DNA from: Rhizobium chutanense
GTDB taxonomy: Bacteria; Pseudomonadota; Alphaproteobacteria; Rhizobiales; Rhizobiaceae
Assembly (NCBI RefSeq): GCF_002531935.1
Contig: NZ_NWSV01000032.1
Location: 1-61,495, forward strand
Length of the DNA stretch: 61,495 bases
Direction of reading: 5' to 3'
Shown here: in pieces, positions 35,549 through 44,868 of the stretch
How positions within the stretch are numbered: position 1 is the stretch's first letter
Layout: every line of letters begins with the position of its first letter
Notes under the pieces: generated by a model
The model's database searches: none
What the model saw: only the letters and a program-made list of their open reading frames with translations
What the model was told of the DNA's origin: nothing
Program-made: the position numbers and the translations under genes

Positions 35549-37912
35549 CTACTCGCGCACGACATATGTATGGAATTTGATCCGCCCATCGATCCGTTCC
35601 TGGAACACACCCTGGACCTCGTAATTGAAGCCCGGGAAGCGGTTGAAGGATTCCTCGAAGGCCAGGAAATAATCCCGCATCGGCCGCGCCTTGTCGTCCC
35701 AGCGCTCTCCGGGCACGATGACACCGATACCCGGTGGATAAATCAGCGCCAGCGTCGCCGAAATGCGGCCGGCAGCCTGCGTCATCGGCACATAATCGAC
35801 ATTGTTGGCGACGAGGGCCTCATAGGCCTGTTTGGGCGGGATTGCCGGCTCCGGAAAGCTCTCGGAGCGGAAGCAGAGACGCTGCAATTCCTTGACACCG
35901 GCCTCACGGTAAAAGGCGTGCATCTCCCCGCAGACCTGGCGAACCGTATATCCGGCATAGCGCTCGCGATTGGCTGCAAAAACCGTCGGCAGCACCTCCT
36001 GCAATGGCGCGTCCCGATCCCAGAGGTTCTTGAACTTGACGAGCTTGGCGACCAGCGTGTTCAGTTTGCTCTCGTCCTCGGCAGGCGTCAGCAGGAAGAG
36101 CAGGCTGTTCAGGTCACATTTTTCAGCCACCACCCGCTGTTCGCGCAGATAGTTGGCGACAACAGTCGCCGGGATGCCGAACTCGCGATATTCGCCGGTC
36201 TTGCGGTCGATGCCCGGGGTGAGCAGTGTGAGCTTGTTGGGATCGACCATGGTATAGCCGGGCGCATAACCGGAATAGCCATGCCACTTCGCCTCCGGAT
36301 CGAACCGCCAGCATTGTTGTTCGCGCTTCAGCACATCGGTCGGGATATCCTCCCATTTGATATCGGCAAGATCGCCCGTATGTTTCGAGCCTGCGACCGA
36401 GACCCTGTCCGGCACGAAGGGATCGAAGAACCATTGTTCTTCAGCGCTTGCGGCTTTGGACTCGTAATGATCGACGAAACCACGCAACTTCTTGCGCACC
36501 TCGATCCCCAGCTCGATGCAGCGGTCCCAGAGCATCTCGCCGGCCTTGCCCTCATGCACCTTGGCATTGACGTCGAGCGAGGCGAAAAGCGGATAGAAGG
36601 GAGAGGTCGAGACATTCATCAGCAGCGATTCATTGAAGCGCTTGTGTTCGACGAAGCGGCGCTGGCCGCTGATATGTTCGTCGCGCTTGTGGATCTGTGA
36701 CGCCTGCGAGAAACCGGCGCCCTGCTTGTGGACCGACTGGGTGGAAAACAGCCCCGGCATATCCGGTCGCAGGTCTTTAAGACGCATCGGGCTGTGGCCG
36801 TCGAACAGCGGATGGAAGGCGTTGTAACCGATCCAGGCCTCGTCCCAGAGCACGTAGTCGCAGAGATGGCCGATCCTCTCCATGACTTGGCTGACATTAT
36901 AGATCGTGCCGTCATAGGTCGCGAGCTGGATGCAAGCCAAGCGGAACGGCCTTTCCGCCTTCGCACGGCTCTTGTCGGCGACGAGTGGATGTTCCTCTAT
37001 CTTTTGCCGCAGCCAATTTTCATCCCAGGCCGCCCAGTCGACTGCGCCGATCATCCCGAAGGAGTTGCGGGCGGTCGGCAGATAGATCGGGATGGCGCCG
37101 GCCTGCACGAGAGCGCCCTGATGCAGGGATTTGTGATTGTTGCGGTCGAAGAGGACGAGATCCCCGCTTCGCAGCACCGCATTGGCCACCACCTTGTTGG
37201 ACGTGCTTGTGCCGTTGAGAATGAAGTAGGTGCGGTCCGCGCCGAAGATGCGGGCCGCCTGCCTCTGGGCTTCGACGGCGGGACCTTCATGGATCAGGAG
37301 ATCGCCGAGATCGACATCGGCATTGCAGAGGTCGTTGCGGAAAATGCTCTCGCCGAAATATTTGAAGAAGAGCTGCCCGGCCGGCGACTTTCGATAGAAC
37401 TGGCCGCCCTGATGCCCCGGGCAATCGAAGGCAATATTGGCCTCGCCGTCATAGGCCATCATGCCGCCGAAGAAGGGCGGCAGCAGCGATTTGCCGTAAT
37501 TGACCGCGCTGGAGACGATCTGCTTGGCATAAAAGGTCGGCGTCTGCTGGCCGAGATAGACGAAACCGTCCACCTCCCCGGCCATCTCGACGACATCCAT
37601 ATCGGCAATCGTCAGCGTATCGGCCATCGCCCAGATTGGCGTACGAAAACCGATCTCTCTGACGGAACGGAGGAAGCTGCGCGCCGCCGGCAGCCTGCCG
37701 CCCTCGACCGAGCCGATATAGGCGCCGACATCCGCATCTTCGGAGACATCGGCGGAATAATCATCGCGCCGTTCCACCTCGAAACCCTGGGCGGTGATCT
37801 GTGACACCAGCGCCTGCGCCTGAGAGTTGTCGCGGTCGACGATCGCCACGATCTTCAGCATCTTGTGGAAGGGTATGGCGACGGTCGGAGACTTCACGTC
37901 ACGCGGGATCAT
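35549..37912 (-). CDS. speF: Ornithine decarboxylase, SpeF/SpeC-like
   Basis: PLP-dependent group III decarboxylase, 787 aa from ATG 37912 (overlapping the previous stop, ATGA). An N-terminal wing domain (VDRDNSQAQALVSQI) precedes the PLP domain. The Schiff-base Lys lies in TQSVHKQGAGFSQASQIHK, and the following SGQRRFVEHKRFNESLLMNVSTSPFYPLFASLDVNAKVHEG segment follows the SpeF rather than the CadA/AdiA pattern. The PotE-like gene follows. Ornithine is also the product of the arc pathway encoded 6 kb away. Confidence 0.88.
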   Translation of the reverse strand: MIPRDVKSPTVAIPFHKMLKIVAIVDRDNSQAQALVSQITAQGFEVERRDDYSADVSEDADVGAYIGSVEGGRLPAARSFLRSVREIGFRTPIWAMADTLTIADMDVVEMAGEVDGFVYLGQQTPTFYAKQIVSSAVNYGKSLLPPFFGGMMAYDGEANIAFDCPGHQGGQFYRKSPAGQLFFKYFGESIFRNDLCNADVDLGDLLIHEGPAVEAQRQAARIFGADRTYFILNGTSTSNKVVANAVLRSGDLVLFDRNNHKSLHQGALVQAGAIPIYLPTARNSFGMIGAVDWAAWDENWLRQKIEEHPLVADKSRAKAERPFRLACIQLATYDGTIYNVSQVMERIGHLCDYVLWDEAWIGYNAFHPLFDGHSPMRLKDLRPDMPGLFSTQSVHKQGAGFSQASQIHKRDEHISGQRRFVEHKRFNESLLMNVSTSPFYPLFASLDVNAKVHEGKAGEMLWDRCIELGIEVRKKLRGFVDHYESKAASAEEQWFFDPFVPDRVSVAGSKHTGDLADIKWEDIPTDVLKREQQCWRFDPEAKWHGYSGYAPGYTMVDPNKLTLLTPGIDRKTGEYREFGIPATVVANYLREQRVVAEKCDLNSLLFLLTPAEDESKLNTLVAKLVKFKNLWDRDAPLQEVLPTVFAANRERYAGYTVRQVCGEMHAFYREAGVKELQRLCFRSESFPEPAIPPKQAYEALVANNVDYVPMTQAAGRISATLALIYPPGIGVIVPGERWDDKARPMRDYFLAFEESFNRFPGFNYEVQGVFQERIDGRIKFHTYVVRE

Positions 37913-40170
37913 TGCTGCTCCTCCCCTGCAATGCAATCGACGAGGTAGCGGCGCCCGCCGTCACCGGGCGCGAAGCGAAGGCCGTGAATATCGGTTTCGA
38001 AACCGGGGAACTTGCTGTCGAAATCACGGGCGTAGAGCAGGTAATCCTGAATGGACTTCGTCGACGGGGTGATCCGCTCGCCGGGCATGATCAGTGGAAT
38101 TCCCGGCGGATAGGGAACGATCATGACCGCGAGGATGCGGTTCATGAGATTGTCGATCTCGACGCTCTCGATCTTGCCCTTGACCAGCCGGTCGTAAGCA
38201 TCGGCAGGACGCAGCGCCATTTCGGGCAGGACCGTGTACATCTCGCGCTGCGCCTTCGGCACGTCGTCCTTGCGATAGATCGCATGAATCTGCTCGCAGA
38301 GATCTTTCAACCCCATGCCGGCATAGGCTTCCGGATGGGCGGCAGCGAGCGCCGGCAGCGCCCGGGTCAATGGCGCATTGGCGTCGTAAAGATCCTTGAA
38401 ATTGAGGAGCTCGGTGACGAGCGTGCTCCACTTGCCGCGGGTGACACCCATGGAGAATAGCACGAGGAAGGAATAGAGACCGGTCTTTTCGATTTCGATG
38501 CGCCGCGACGACAGGAACTTGGTGATGACGGCCGCCGGTATCCCGTGTTCGTCCATCACCCCGCTTGCCGACAGGCCTGGCGACAGGATGGTCACCTTGA
38601 TCGGATCGACCATGACGTGATTTTCGGCAAGGCCGACAAAACCATGCCAGGCATCGTCGGGCTTCAGCACCCAGTCGGCATGGGTGTCGCTCGGCGTCTG
38701 CTCGGCAACCGTCGGCTCCCAGACGTCGAACCACCAGCTGCCTTCCGTCTGTTTTCTCACCGTGTTCATCGCCCGGCGGAAGCTGATCGCCTCGTCGATC
38801 GTCTCCTGCACCAGCGCGCGGCCGGCCGGCTGTTCCATCATCGCGGCCGCGACATCGCAGGAGGCGATGATGCCATATTGCGGCGAGGTCGAGGTGTGCA
38901 TCATGAAAGCTTCATTGAAGCGCGTGACGTCGAGCCGCTTGGTCTCGGCATGCTGGATATGAATCATCGAGGCCTGCGAAAGCGCCGCCAGCAGCTTGTG
39001 CGTCGAGTGGGTGGCGAAGGTGATGGCGTTTTGCGACCGCGCCGGCTGGTTCGACGAAATCCCGTGGAAGCCATCGTAGAATTCGTGGAAATTGGCGTAG
39101 GCGTACCAGGCCTCGTCGAAATGCAGCACTTCGACCGCGTCGCCAAGCGATGCCTTGATCGCATCGACATTGTAGCAGAGCCCGTCATAGGTCGAGTTGG
39201 TGATGACCATCAGCCGGACCTTGCCGCTGGTCTGCCCGGCGAAGGGGCTGGCGGCGATCTTGCCGGCAATCGATGCGGGGGTGAACTGATCCTTCGAGAT
39301 CGGACCGATGATGCCGAGGCCATTGCGTGACGGCGTCAGGTAGATGGGCGTCGCCCCTGTCATGATCAGCGAGTGCAGGATCGACTTGTGGCAGTTGCGG
39401 TCGCAGAGCACGAGATCGCCGCGACCGACCATGCCATGCCAGACGATCTTGTTGGCAGTCGACGTACCGCCGACGACGAACAGCGTCTCATCCGTGCCGA
39501 AGATACGCGCGGCATTGCGCTCGCCTTCGGCGATCGGCCCGACATGATCGAGAAGCGAACCGACGCTGCCGACCGATACGGAGATATCGGATCGCAGCGT
39601 ATTCTCGCCGAAGAAGCTGTAGAACAGTTGCCCGACCGGGCTCTTGCGGAAGGCAACGCCCCCGCCATGGCCGGGCGTATGCCAGGAATAGGCGCCCTCG
39701 AGCGTATAATCCATCAACGCCTTGAACATCGGCGGCGGCAGCCGGTCGAGGTAGTTGCGAGCGGCCTGCACGATGGCACGGGCCATGAACTCCGCCGAAT
39801 CCTCGAAAAGCCGCAGGAAGGCATTGGCGTGACGCAACACGCCGGCCGGGACATCCTCGGCGGTCGTGTCGTCGCCGAAGAGAAAGATCGGCAGCCGGTC
39901 GTTCTTCCGGCGCTTCGCGCCCAGCACCTCTTCCAGCACCTGCCAGCGCGACGCCTTGTCCTCCGTGCCGTCGACGGAAACGAGCCAGCAGGATTCCGTG
40001 TTGAAGATATGCACGAGCCGGCGAGCGTCCTCATAGGAGACACCGGAAACGATGCGGAAGCCCTCGTTCTCGATCGCCGCCGCCAGATCGCGCATTCCGC
40101 GCCCGGCGGCACTCTTGCCGTCAAAGTCCTCATCGATGACGGCTACCGGAAATGCCTTATGGAATTCCAT
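37909..40170 (-). CDS. Lysine/arginine decarboxylase-like PLP enzyme (CadA/AdiA branch)
   Basis: PLP group III decarboxylase, 753 aa from ATG 40170 (GGAGGGTC upstream). The PLP Lys is in THSTHKLLAALSQASMIH, and MMHTSTSPQYGIIASCDVAAAMME follows, closer to CadA/LdcC/AdiA than to SpeF. Length matches AdiA (756 aa in E. coli, known). I cannot decide between Lys and Arg; the arginine context favours Arg. It is first in the operon decarboxylase-speF-potE-binding protein and has a perfect anaerobox upstream. Confidence 0.85.
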   Translation of the reverse strand: MEFHKAFPVAVIDEDFDGKSAAGRGMRDLAAAIENEGFRIVSGVSYEDARRLVHIFNTESCWLVSVDGTEDKASRWQVLEEVLGAKRRKNDRLPIFLFGDDTTAEDVPAGVLRHANAFLRLFEDSAEFMARAIVQAARNYLDRLPPPMFKALMDYTLEGAYSWHTPGHGGGVAFRKSPVGQLFYSFFGENTLRSDISVSVGSVGSLLDHVGPIAEGERNAARIFGTDETLFVVGGTSTANKIVWHGMVGRGDLVLCDRNCHKSILHSLIMTGATPIYLTPSRNGLGIIGPISKDQFTPASIAGKIAASPFAGQTSGKVRLMVITNSTYDGLCYNVDAIKASLGDAVEVLHFDEAWYAYANFHEFYDGFHGISSNQPARSQNAITFATHSTHKLLAALSQASMIHIQHAETKRLDVTRFNEAFMMHTSTSPQYGIIASCDVAAAMMEQPAGRALVQETIDEAISFRRAMNTVRKQTEGSWWFDVWEPTVAEQTPSDTHADWVLKPDDAWHGFVGLAENHVMVDPIKVTILSPGLSASGVMDEHGIPAAVITKFLSSRRIEIEKTGLYSFLVLFSMGVTRGKWSTLVTELLNFKDLYDANAPLTRALPALAAAHPEAYAGMGLKDLCEQIHAIYRKDDVPKAQREMYTVLPEMALRPADAYDRLVKGKIESVEIDNLMNRILAVMIVPYPPGIPLIMPGERITPSTKSIQDYLLYARDFDSKFPGFETDIHGLRFAPGDGGRRYLVDCIAGEEQQ

Positions 40171-40240
40171 GCGACCCTCCAGAGTCCGGTTTTCAAAGGC
40201 AGCAGCGCGCCGCGCGGCCGCACTCGTCTGAGGCTGGAGA

Positions 40241-40282
40241 ATCGTACATGCCGGGCGCATAACCGTCGTTGATCGCAATCAA
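40241..40282 (-). promoter_or_regulatory. Perfect FixK/FNR box of the decarboxylase operon
   Basis: TTGAT-CGCA-ATCAA at 40269-40282, all ten consensus positions. On the minus strand TACGAT (40246-40241) is the -10 and puts the box centre at about -41.5. The first decarboxylase ATG is 70 bp further on. Confidence 0.85.
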
Positions 40283-40331
40283 GATGGCGCAGAAGCTTGG
40301 CGAAGGCGAAGGGAAAAGGGCGCTGGAGGGC

Positions 40332-41255
40332 CTATTCGGCCCATTCCGCATCGGCCGTAAAGGCGATCGTCAGCCAGCGATTGGCACTCTCGTCCCCAAT
40401 TGCGGCGCCGATTTCGTCGCGAAGCGCATCCCATTCCTCGACCGTCTTTGCAGGCAGGCCCTCGGGCACGATGAAATAGAGTTCGATCTGCATCGCCCTG
40501 CCGACGCGGGCGACATAGGCGCGGTGGGAGAGGAAGCCAAGACGATCAACTACATCCGTGGCAACGCGGTCGACATGGTCCTGGAGATCGACCGGCGCCA
40601 TCAGCAGGATCTCGGTCAGCGCTTTCCACACCGTGCCGATCGGAAGCGGGATCATCACCAGGCAGACCAATCCCAGAACCGCCGGGTCGACATAGTTGGC
40701 GATCCAGGAAAAAGGGGTCGGCACCACGGCAAGGCCGATGAGAAACGCGATCAGCAAGGCGAGCGCGATACCGCCCGACATGATCCAGGCCTTGATATCG
40801 AGGGAAATGAAATCGGATTTCAGGCTGCGGTTCAGCCTGATGCCCAGAACGGCCATGCCGGCGCAGACAAGCACCGTCACTGCCGAATAGGTGATCGCGA
40901 CGCCGAAATGAAGTTCGTGCCCGCCGCCGAGGATACTGATGATGGCGTTGATCAGCGCATAGACCGCGACCGTCATCAGCAGACAGCCGTTGAGCATCAG
41001 CACGATCGGCTCCAGGTGCCAGAACCCCATGGTGAAGCGGTTGCGGATCCTGCCCGACGCCGCATCGCTCTGCGCCGATTTGACGATCAGGCTCGAAACC
41101 CACAGCGCAAGCCCGGTCATTGCTGCATCGGCCAGTGAATAGACCCCATCGAAGGCGATGGAGAACGAGCCCGAAAGAATGCCGAAAACGATACCGAGGG
41201 CGGCAATCACGACGGTCGCCGCAATCGAGATGCGTAGAAACCCCTGCTCGCTCAC
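40332..41255 (-). CDS. Cation diffusion facilitator family transporter
   Basis: Divalent-metal/H+ antiporter, 307 aa, six helices. The first metal-site half is in SIAFDGVYSLADAAMTG (D-x6-D in TM2, where zinc-type CDFs have HxxxD), and a cytoplasmic C-terminal ferredoxin-like domain follows (residues ~210-300). The D-x-x-x-D type would suit Fe, Mn or Co more than Zn, but this is uncertain. It precedes the decarboxylase anaerobox; no operon link is obvious. Confidence 0.85.
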   Translation of the reverse strand: MSEQGFLRISIAATVVIAALGIVFGILSGSFSIAFDGVYSLADAAMTGLALWVSSLIVKSAQSDAASGRIRNRFTMGFWHLEPIVLMLNGCLLMTVAVYALINAIISILGGGHELHFGVAITYSAVTVLVCAGMAVLGIRLNRSLKSDFISLDIKAWIMSGGIALALLIAFLIGLAVVPTPFSWIANYVDPAVLGLVCLVMIPLPIGTVWKALTEILLMAPVDLQDHVDRVATDVVDRLGFLSHRAYVARVGRAMQIELYFIVPEGLPAKTVEEWDALRDEIGAAIGDESANRWLTIAFTADAEWAE

Positions 41256-41474
41256 CTCGTCATCTCCCTGCGGCCGACCCGCCGCTTATTCTAATGCATG
41301 TCGCCCGGAAATGTGCAGCGCTTCCCCGCGTCGATCGTGAAGGAATCGAGGCCGATCGACCACTACGCATTGAACCGGATTGCGGCTGTTGATCGTTGGA
41401 GTGAAAATCACGCTCGGAAATGGCCGCCCGGGGAGCCATCGGCACCAGGCAGACGGCCTCTCGGAGGGGATCTG

Positions 41475-42836
41475 ATGGCAACGTCGCCGAACGGCAAGAG
41501 CCTGGGACTGGCCGCCTGCACCGCCATCGTCGTCGGAAACATGGTCGGCTCCGGCTTCTATCTCTCGCCGGCCGCCGTTGCGCCCTACGGCAACCTTGCC
41601 ATTATCGTCTGGATCATCATGGGAGCCGGCGCAATCTGCCTCGGCCTTACCTTCGCGCGGCTGGCCAGTCTCGTGCCGGCCGTCGGCGGTCCCTACGCCT
41701 ATACGCGGCTCGCCTATGGCGATTTCGCCGGCTTCCTCATTGCCTGGGGCTATTGGATCTCCATCTGGACATCGCTTCCCGTCATCGCCATCGCCTTTGC
41801 CGGCGTGATGGTCGATCTCTTTCCTGGTCTCGGCAACCGCTTCACCGCGACATGCCTGACGCTTGGGGTGATCTGGGCGATCGTGCTCGTCAATCTCCGC
41901 GGTGTCCACGCGGCCGGCCTGTTTGCGCAGGTCACCACCTACGCCAAGCTCATTCCCTTCGGCGCCGTTGCCATTATCGGCCTGCTGTATATCGACACGT
42001 CTCATTTCACCGAATTCAATCCCAGCGGCCAGCCGCTCCTCGGGTCGATCGCAGCGCTGGCGCCCTTGACCATGTTCGCCTATCTCGGGCTCGAATCGGC
42101 GACCGTTCCCGCAGGTGATGTCCAGGACGCGGAACGAACCATCCCCCGTTCAACCGTTCTCGGAATCTCGATCGCCGCGGCTCTCTATGTGCTCGGCACG
42201 ATCGTCGTGATGGGCCTTGTGCCCCGCCAGGAACTCGTCCATTCGGTCGCGCCCTTTTCCGAGGCTGCGGGTATCATGTGGGGACGCGGCGGAGAGCTGG
42301 CGATTTCGATCGCCGTCATTCTTTCCTCCATCGGCGCCTTGAACGGCTGGACGTTGTTGATGGGGCAGGTTCCGATGGCTGCCGCCCGAGATGGCTTGTT
42401 CCCTCCGCTCTTTGCACGGCTCTCGCCCCGCGGCGTGCCGGCCGTGGGCATGATCGTCTCCGCCGCGCTTGCAACTGTCCTGGTCCTGGTCCAGGCCCTC
42501 GGATCCGAGGGCTTCGCCGCCGTTTATCGACTGATGGTCGGCCTGAGTACGATGACGGCGGTCGTCCCCTATGCCTTCTGTTCGCTTGCCAGAACCCTCG
42601 TTGCTGCCCGCTTGAGCAGCGGAAGAGGTTACCCGCGCGTCACCGCCATCGAACTCATCGCCTTCGTGTTCGCGATGTTCACCCTCTATGGCTCGGGTGC
42701 CGAGCCCGTGCTCTACGGCCTCGTCCTGCTGATGCTCGGGATCCCCGTCTATGTCTGGCAAAGACGAAACGCGGCCGCAGCGGTCGAAAGCGAGGAGATG
42801 ACAGCAGGCGCTGCAACGCGCCCGGCCGTCTCGTGA
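41475..42836 (+). CDS. APC-family amino acid antiporter, AdiC/ArcD-functional candidate
   Basis: 453 aa from ATG 41475 (GGAGGGGATCTG upstream), 12 predicted helices. The TM1 motif VVGNMVGSGFYLSPAAVAPYG and WIIMGAGAICLGLTFARLASLVPAVGGPYAYTRLAYG resemble AdiC-type arginine/agmatine exchangers. It faces arcC convergently (48-bp gap). A catabolic arginine deiminase pathway normally needs an arginine/ornithine exchanger and no ArcD is seen, so this gene is the likely substitute, or it serves the decarboxylases. Confidence 0.85.
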   Translation: MATSPNGKSLGLAACTAIVVGNMVGSGFYLSPAAVAPYGNLAIIVWIIMGAGAICLGLTFARLASLVPAVGGPYAYTRLAYGDFAGFLIAWGYWISIWTSLPVIAIAFAGVMVDLFPGLGNRFTATCLTLGVIWAIVLVNLRGVHAAGLFAQVTTYAKLIPFGAVAIIGLLYIDTSHFTEFNPSGQPLLGSIAALAPLTMFAYLGLESATVPAGDVQDAERTIPRSTVLGISIAAALYVLGTIVVMGLVPRQELVHSVAPFSEAAGIMWGRGGELAISIAVILSSIGALNGWTLLMGQVPMAAARDGLFPPLFARLSPRGVPAVGMIVSAALATVLVLVQALGSEGFAAVYRLMVGLSTMTAVVPYAFCSLARTLVAARLSSGRGYPRVTAIELIAFVFAMFTLYGSGAEPVLYGLVLLMLGIPVYVWQRRNAAAAVESEEMTAGAATRPAVS

Positions 42837-42884
42837 CGCCCAACGCGTCTCTCGATGCCCCGCGTGATGCAGGCTCACCCACGC

Positions 42885-43823
42885 TCATGCGTGCCAGGTC
42901 AGGCCGGGGAAACTGCTGCTGATGATCGTCCCGCGCTCGCCGCGCACCATCGCCGCGATATCCGCCAGCGCTCCGATTGCAGAGGTCTTTCCGGCCCCCT
43001 CGGCGAAGTGACATGCGGCATCGACCTTCGGCCCCATCGAACCGGCCGGGAAGGAGAATTGTCTGATATCTTCGGGACGTGTCTTGTGAATGGATTTTTG
43101 AGACGGCTTGCCCCAGTCCGTGCAGACGGCGCGGGCGTCGGTTGCCATGATCAGAAGATCGGCATCGAGTTCACGCGCCAGCAGCTCGGAGCACAGATCC
43201 TTGTCGATCACCGCTTCGACGCCGGTCAGCTTTCGGTCGCTGCCCTTTTCGTACATCGTCGGAATGCCGCCGCCGCCGGCACAGATGACGATGGTTCGCT
43301 GTTCCAGCAGCCAGCGCACCGGGCGGATTTCGAAGATGCGCTTCGGCAGCGGCGACGCGACCACGCGCCGCCATTTCTCGCCATCCTGTTTGAACACCCA
43401 GCCTTTTTCCGTGCCAAGACGATCGGCGTCGGCCTTTTCGTAGACAGGGCCGACGAATTTCGTCGGGTTCTGGAAACCGGGATCGTCGCCGTCGACCTCG
43501 ACCATGGTCAGAAGCGTTGCCAGCGGCTGCTCGAACGGCAGCAGATTGCCGAGTTCCTGTTCGAGCATATAACCGATCATACCTTCGGTTTCCGCGCCGA
43601 GCACATCGAGTGGATAGGCCTCATCGGGTTTGTAAGCGGCGCCTTGAAGCGCAAGCAGCCCGACCTGCGGTCCATTGCCGTGCGTTATGATCAGCTGATG
43701 TTCAGCGGCCAGCGGCGCAATCGCTTCCGCCGCGATCCGCGCGTTTCGCCTCTGGACATCTGCGGTCATGGCTTCTCCACGCCGGAGAAGGGCGTTGCCG
43801 CCAAGCGCGATAACGACACGCAT
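42885..43823 (-). CDS. arcC: Carbamate kinase ArcC
   Basis: Makes ATP from carbamoyl phosphate, the energy-yielding last step of the arginine deiminase pathway. 312 aa from ATG 43823; starts RVVIALGGNALLRRGE and contains ITHGNGPQVGLLALQ, CAGGGGIPTMYEKG and VIDKDLCSELLA, all conserved in carbamate kinases. It is last of arcA-arcB-arcC, 1 bp after the arcB stop. Confidence 0.95.
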   Translation of the reverse strand: MRVVIALGGNALLRRGEAMTADVQRRNARIAAEAIAPLAAEHQLIITHGNGPQVGLLALQGAAYKPDEAYPLDVLGAETEGMIGYMLEQELGNLLPFEQPLATLLTMVEVDGDDPGFQNPTKFVGPVYEKADADRLGTEKGWVFKQDGEKWRRVVASPLPKRIFEIRPVRWLLEQRTIVICAGGGGIPTMYEKGSDRKLTGVEAVIDKDLCSELLARELDADLLIMATDARAVCTDWGKPSQKSIHKTRPEDIRQFSFPAGSMGPKVDAACHFAEGAGKTSAIGALADIAAMVRGERGTIISSSFPGLTWHA

Positions 43824-43824
43824 C

Positions 43825-44829
43825 CTAGTCTCCCAAGGTCGCGACAAGCAGTGCTTTGATTGTGTGCAAGCGGTTTTCGGCCTGCTCGAAGGCGACATTG
43901 GCCTCGGACTCGAAGACGTCATCCGTGACTTCGAGGCCGTTGCTCATGCCGTAGTCTTCGGCAATCTGTTTGCCGAGCACCGTCTCGCTGTCGTGGAACG
44001 CCGGCAGGCAGTGCATGAACTTGGCCTGGGGATTGCCCGTTGCCTTCATCAAGGCCTTGTTGACCTGGTAGGGCGTCAGCAGCTTGATGCGTTCGCGCCA
44101 GACCTCCTTGGGTTCGCCCATCGAGACCCAGACATCCGTATGCACGAAGTCGACGCCGCGGACAGCCTCCTCGACATCTGCGGTCACCAGCAGCCGCGCG
44201 CCGGACTTTTGCTGCAGCTCCTTGGCGATCTGCATATATTCTTCCGACGGCCAGAGCGATTTGGGGCCGCAGATGCGCACGTCCATTCCGACAAGGCAGC
44301 CGACGATCAGCAGCGAATGTCCCATGTTCGAGCGCGTGTCGCCGACATAAGCGTATTTGATATCGGTGATCGGCTTGTCGCTGTGTTCACGCATGGTCAT
44401 CACGTCGGCCAGCATCTGGGTCGGATGGTATTCGTCCGTCAGGCCGTTATAGACCGGCACTCCCGCATAGCGGGCGAGCGTTTCCACGCCCTGTTGCGCG
44501 GATCCGCGATATTCGATCGCGTCGTACATGCGCCCGAGGACACGTGCCGTATCCTTGAAGGATTCCTTATGCCCGATCTGCGAACCCGATGGATCGAGAT
44601 AGGTCACGTTGGCGCCCTGATCCGAACAGGCGACTTCGAAGGCGCATCTGGTTCGCGTCGAGGTCTTCTCGAAGATCAGGCAGATCTCCTTGCCCTTCAG
44701 ATGCTGCTGTTCGGTTCGGGCATACTTCGCGCGCTTCAGGTCGCGGGCGAGGTCGAGGAGATACCGGAATTCGCGCGGGGTATAATCCTGTACGGTCAGA
44801 AGCGAACGATTGCGCAGATTGAAGCTCAT
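43825..44829 (-). CDS. arcB: Catabolic ornithine carbamoyltransferase ArcB
   Basis: Phosphorolysis of citrulline to ornithine and carbamoyl phosphate. 334 aa. Carbamoyl-phosphate motif EKTSTRTRCAFEVA, GRMYDAIEYRG, and the ornithine loop MHCLPAFHD are present. Its place between arcA and arcC, not with biosynthetic arg genes, indicates the catabolic isoform; ornithine released can feed the SpeF-like enzyme. Confidence 0.93.
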   Translation of the reverse strand: MSFNLRNRSLLTVQDYTPREFRYLLDLARDLKRAKYARTEQQHLKGKEICLIFEKTSTRTRCAFEVACSDQGANVTYLDPSGSQIGHKESFKDTARVLGRMYDAIEYRGSAQQGVETLARYAGVPVYNGLTDEYHPTQMLADVMTMREHSDKPITDIKYAYVGDTRSNMGHSLLIVGCLVGMDVRICGPKSLWPSEEYMQIAKELQQKSGARLLVTADVEEAVRGVDFVHTDVWVSMGEPKEVWRERIKLLTPYQVNKALMKATGNPQAKFMHCLPAFHDSETVLGKQIAEDYGMSNGLEVTDDVFESEANVAFEQAENRLHTIKALLVATLGD

Positions 44830-44868
44830 TGTCTTGCTCCGTCGAGTCCGTTGCGTGTGTGCGAGACG

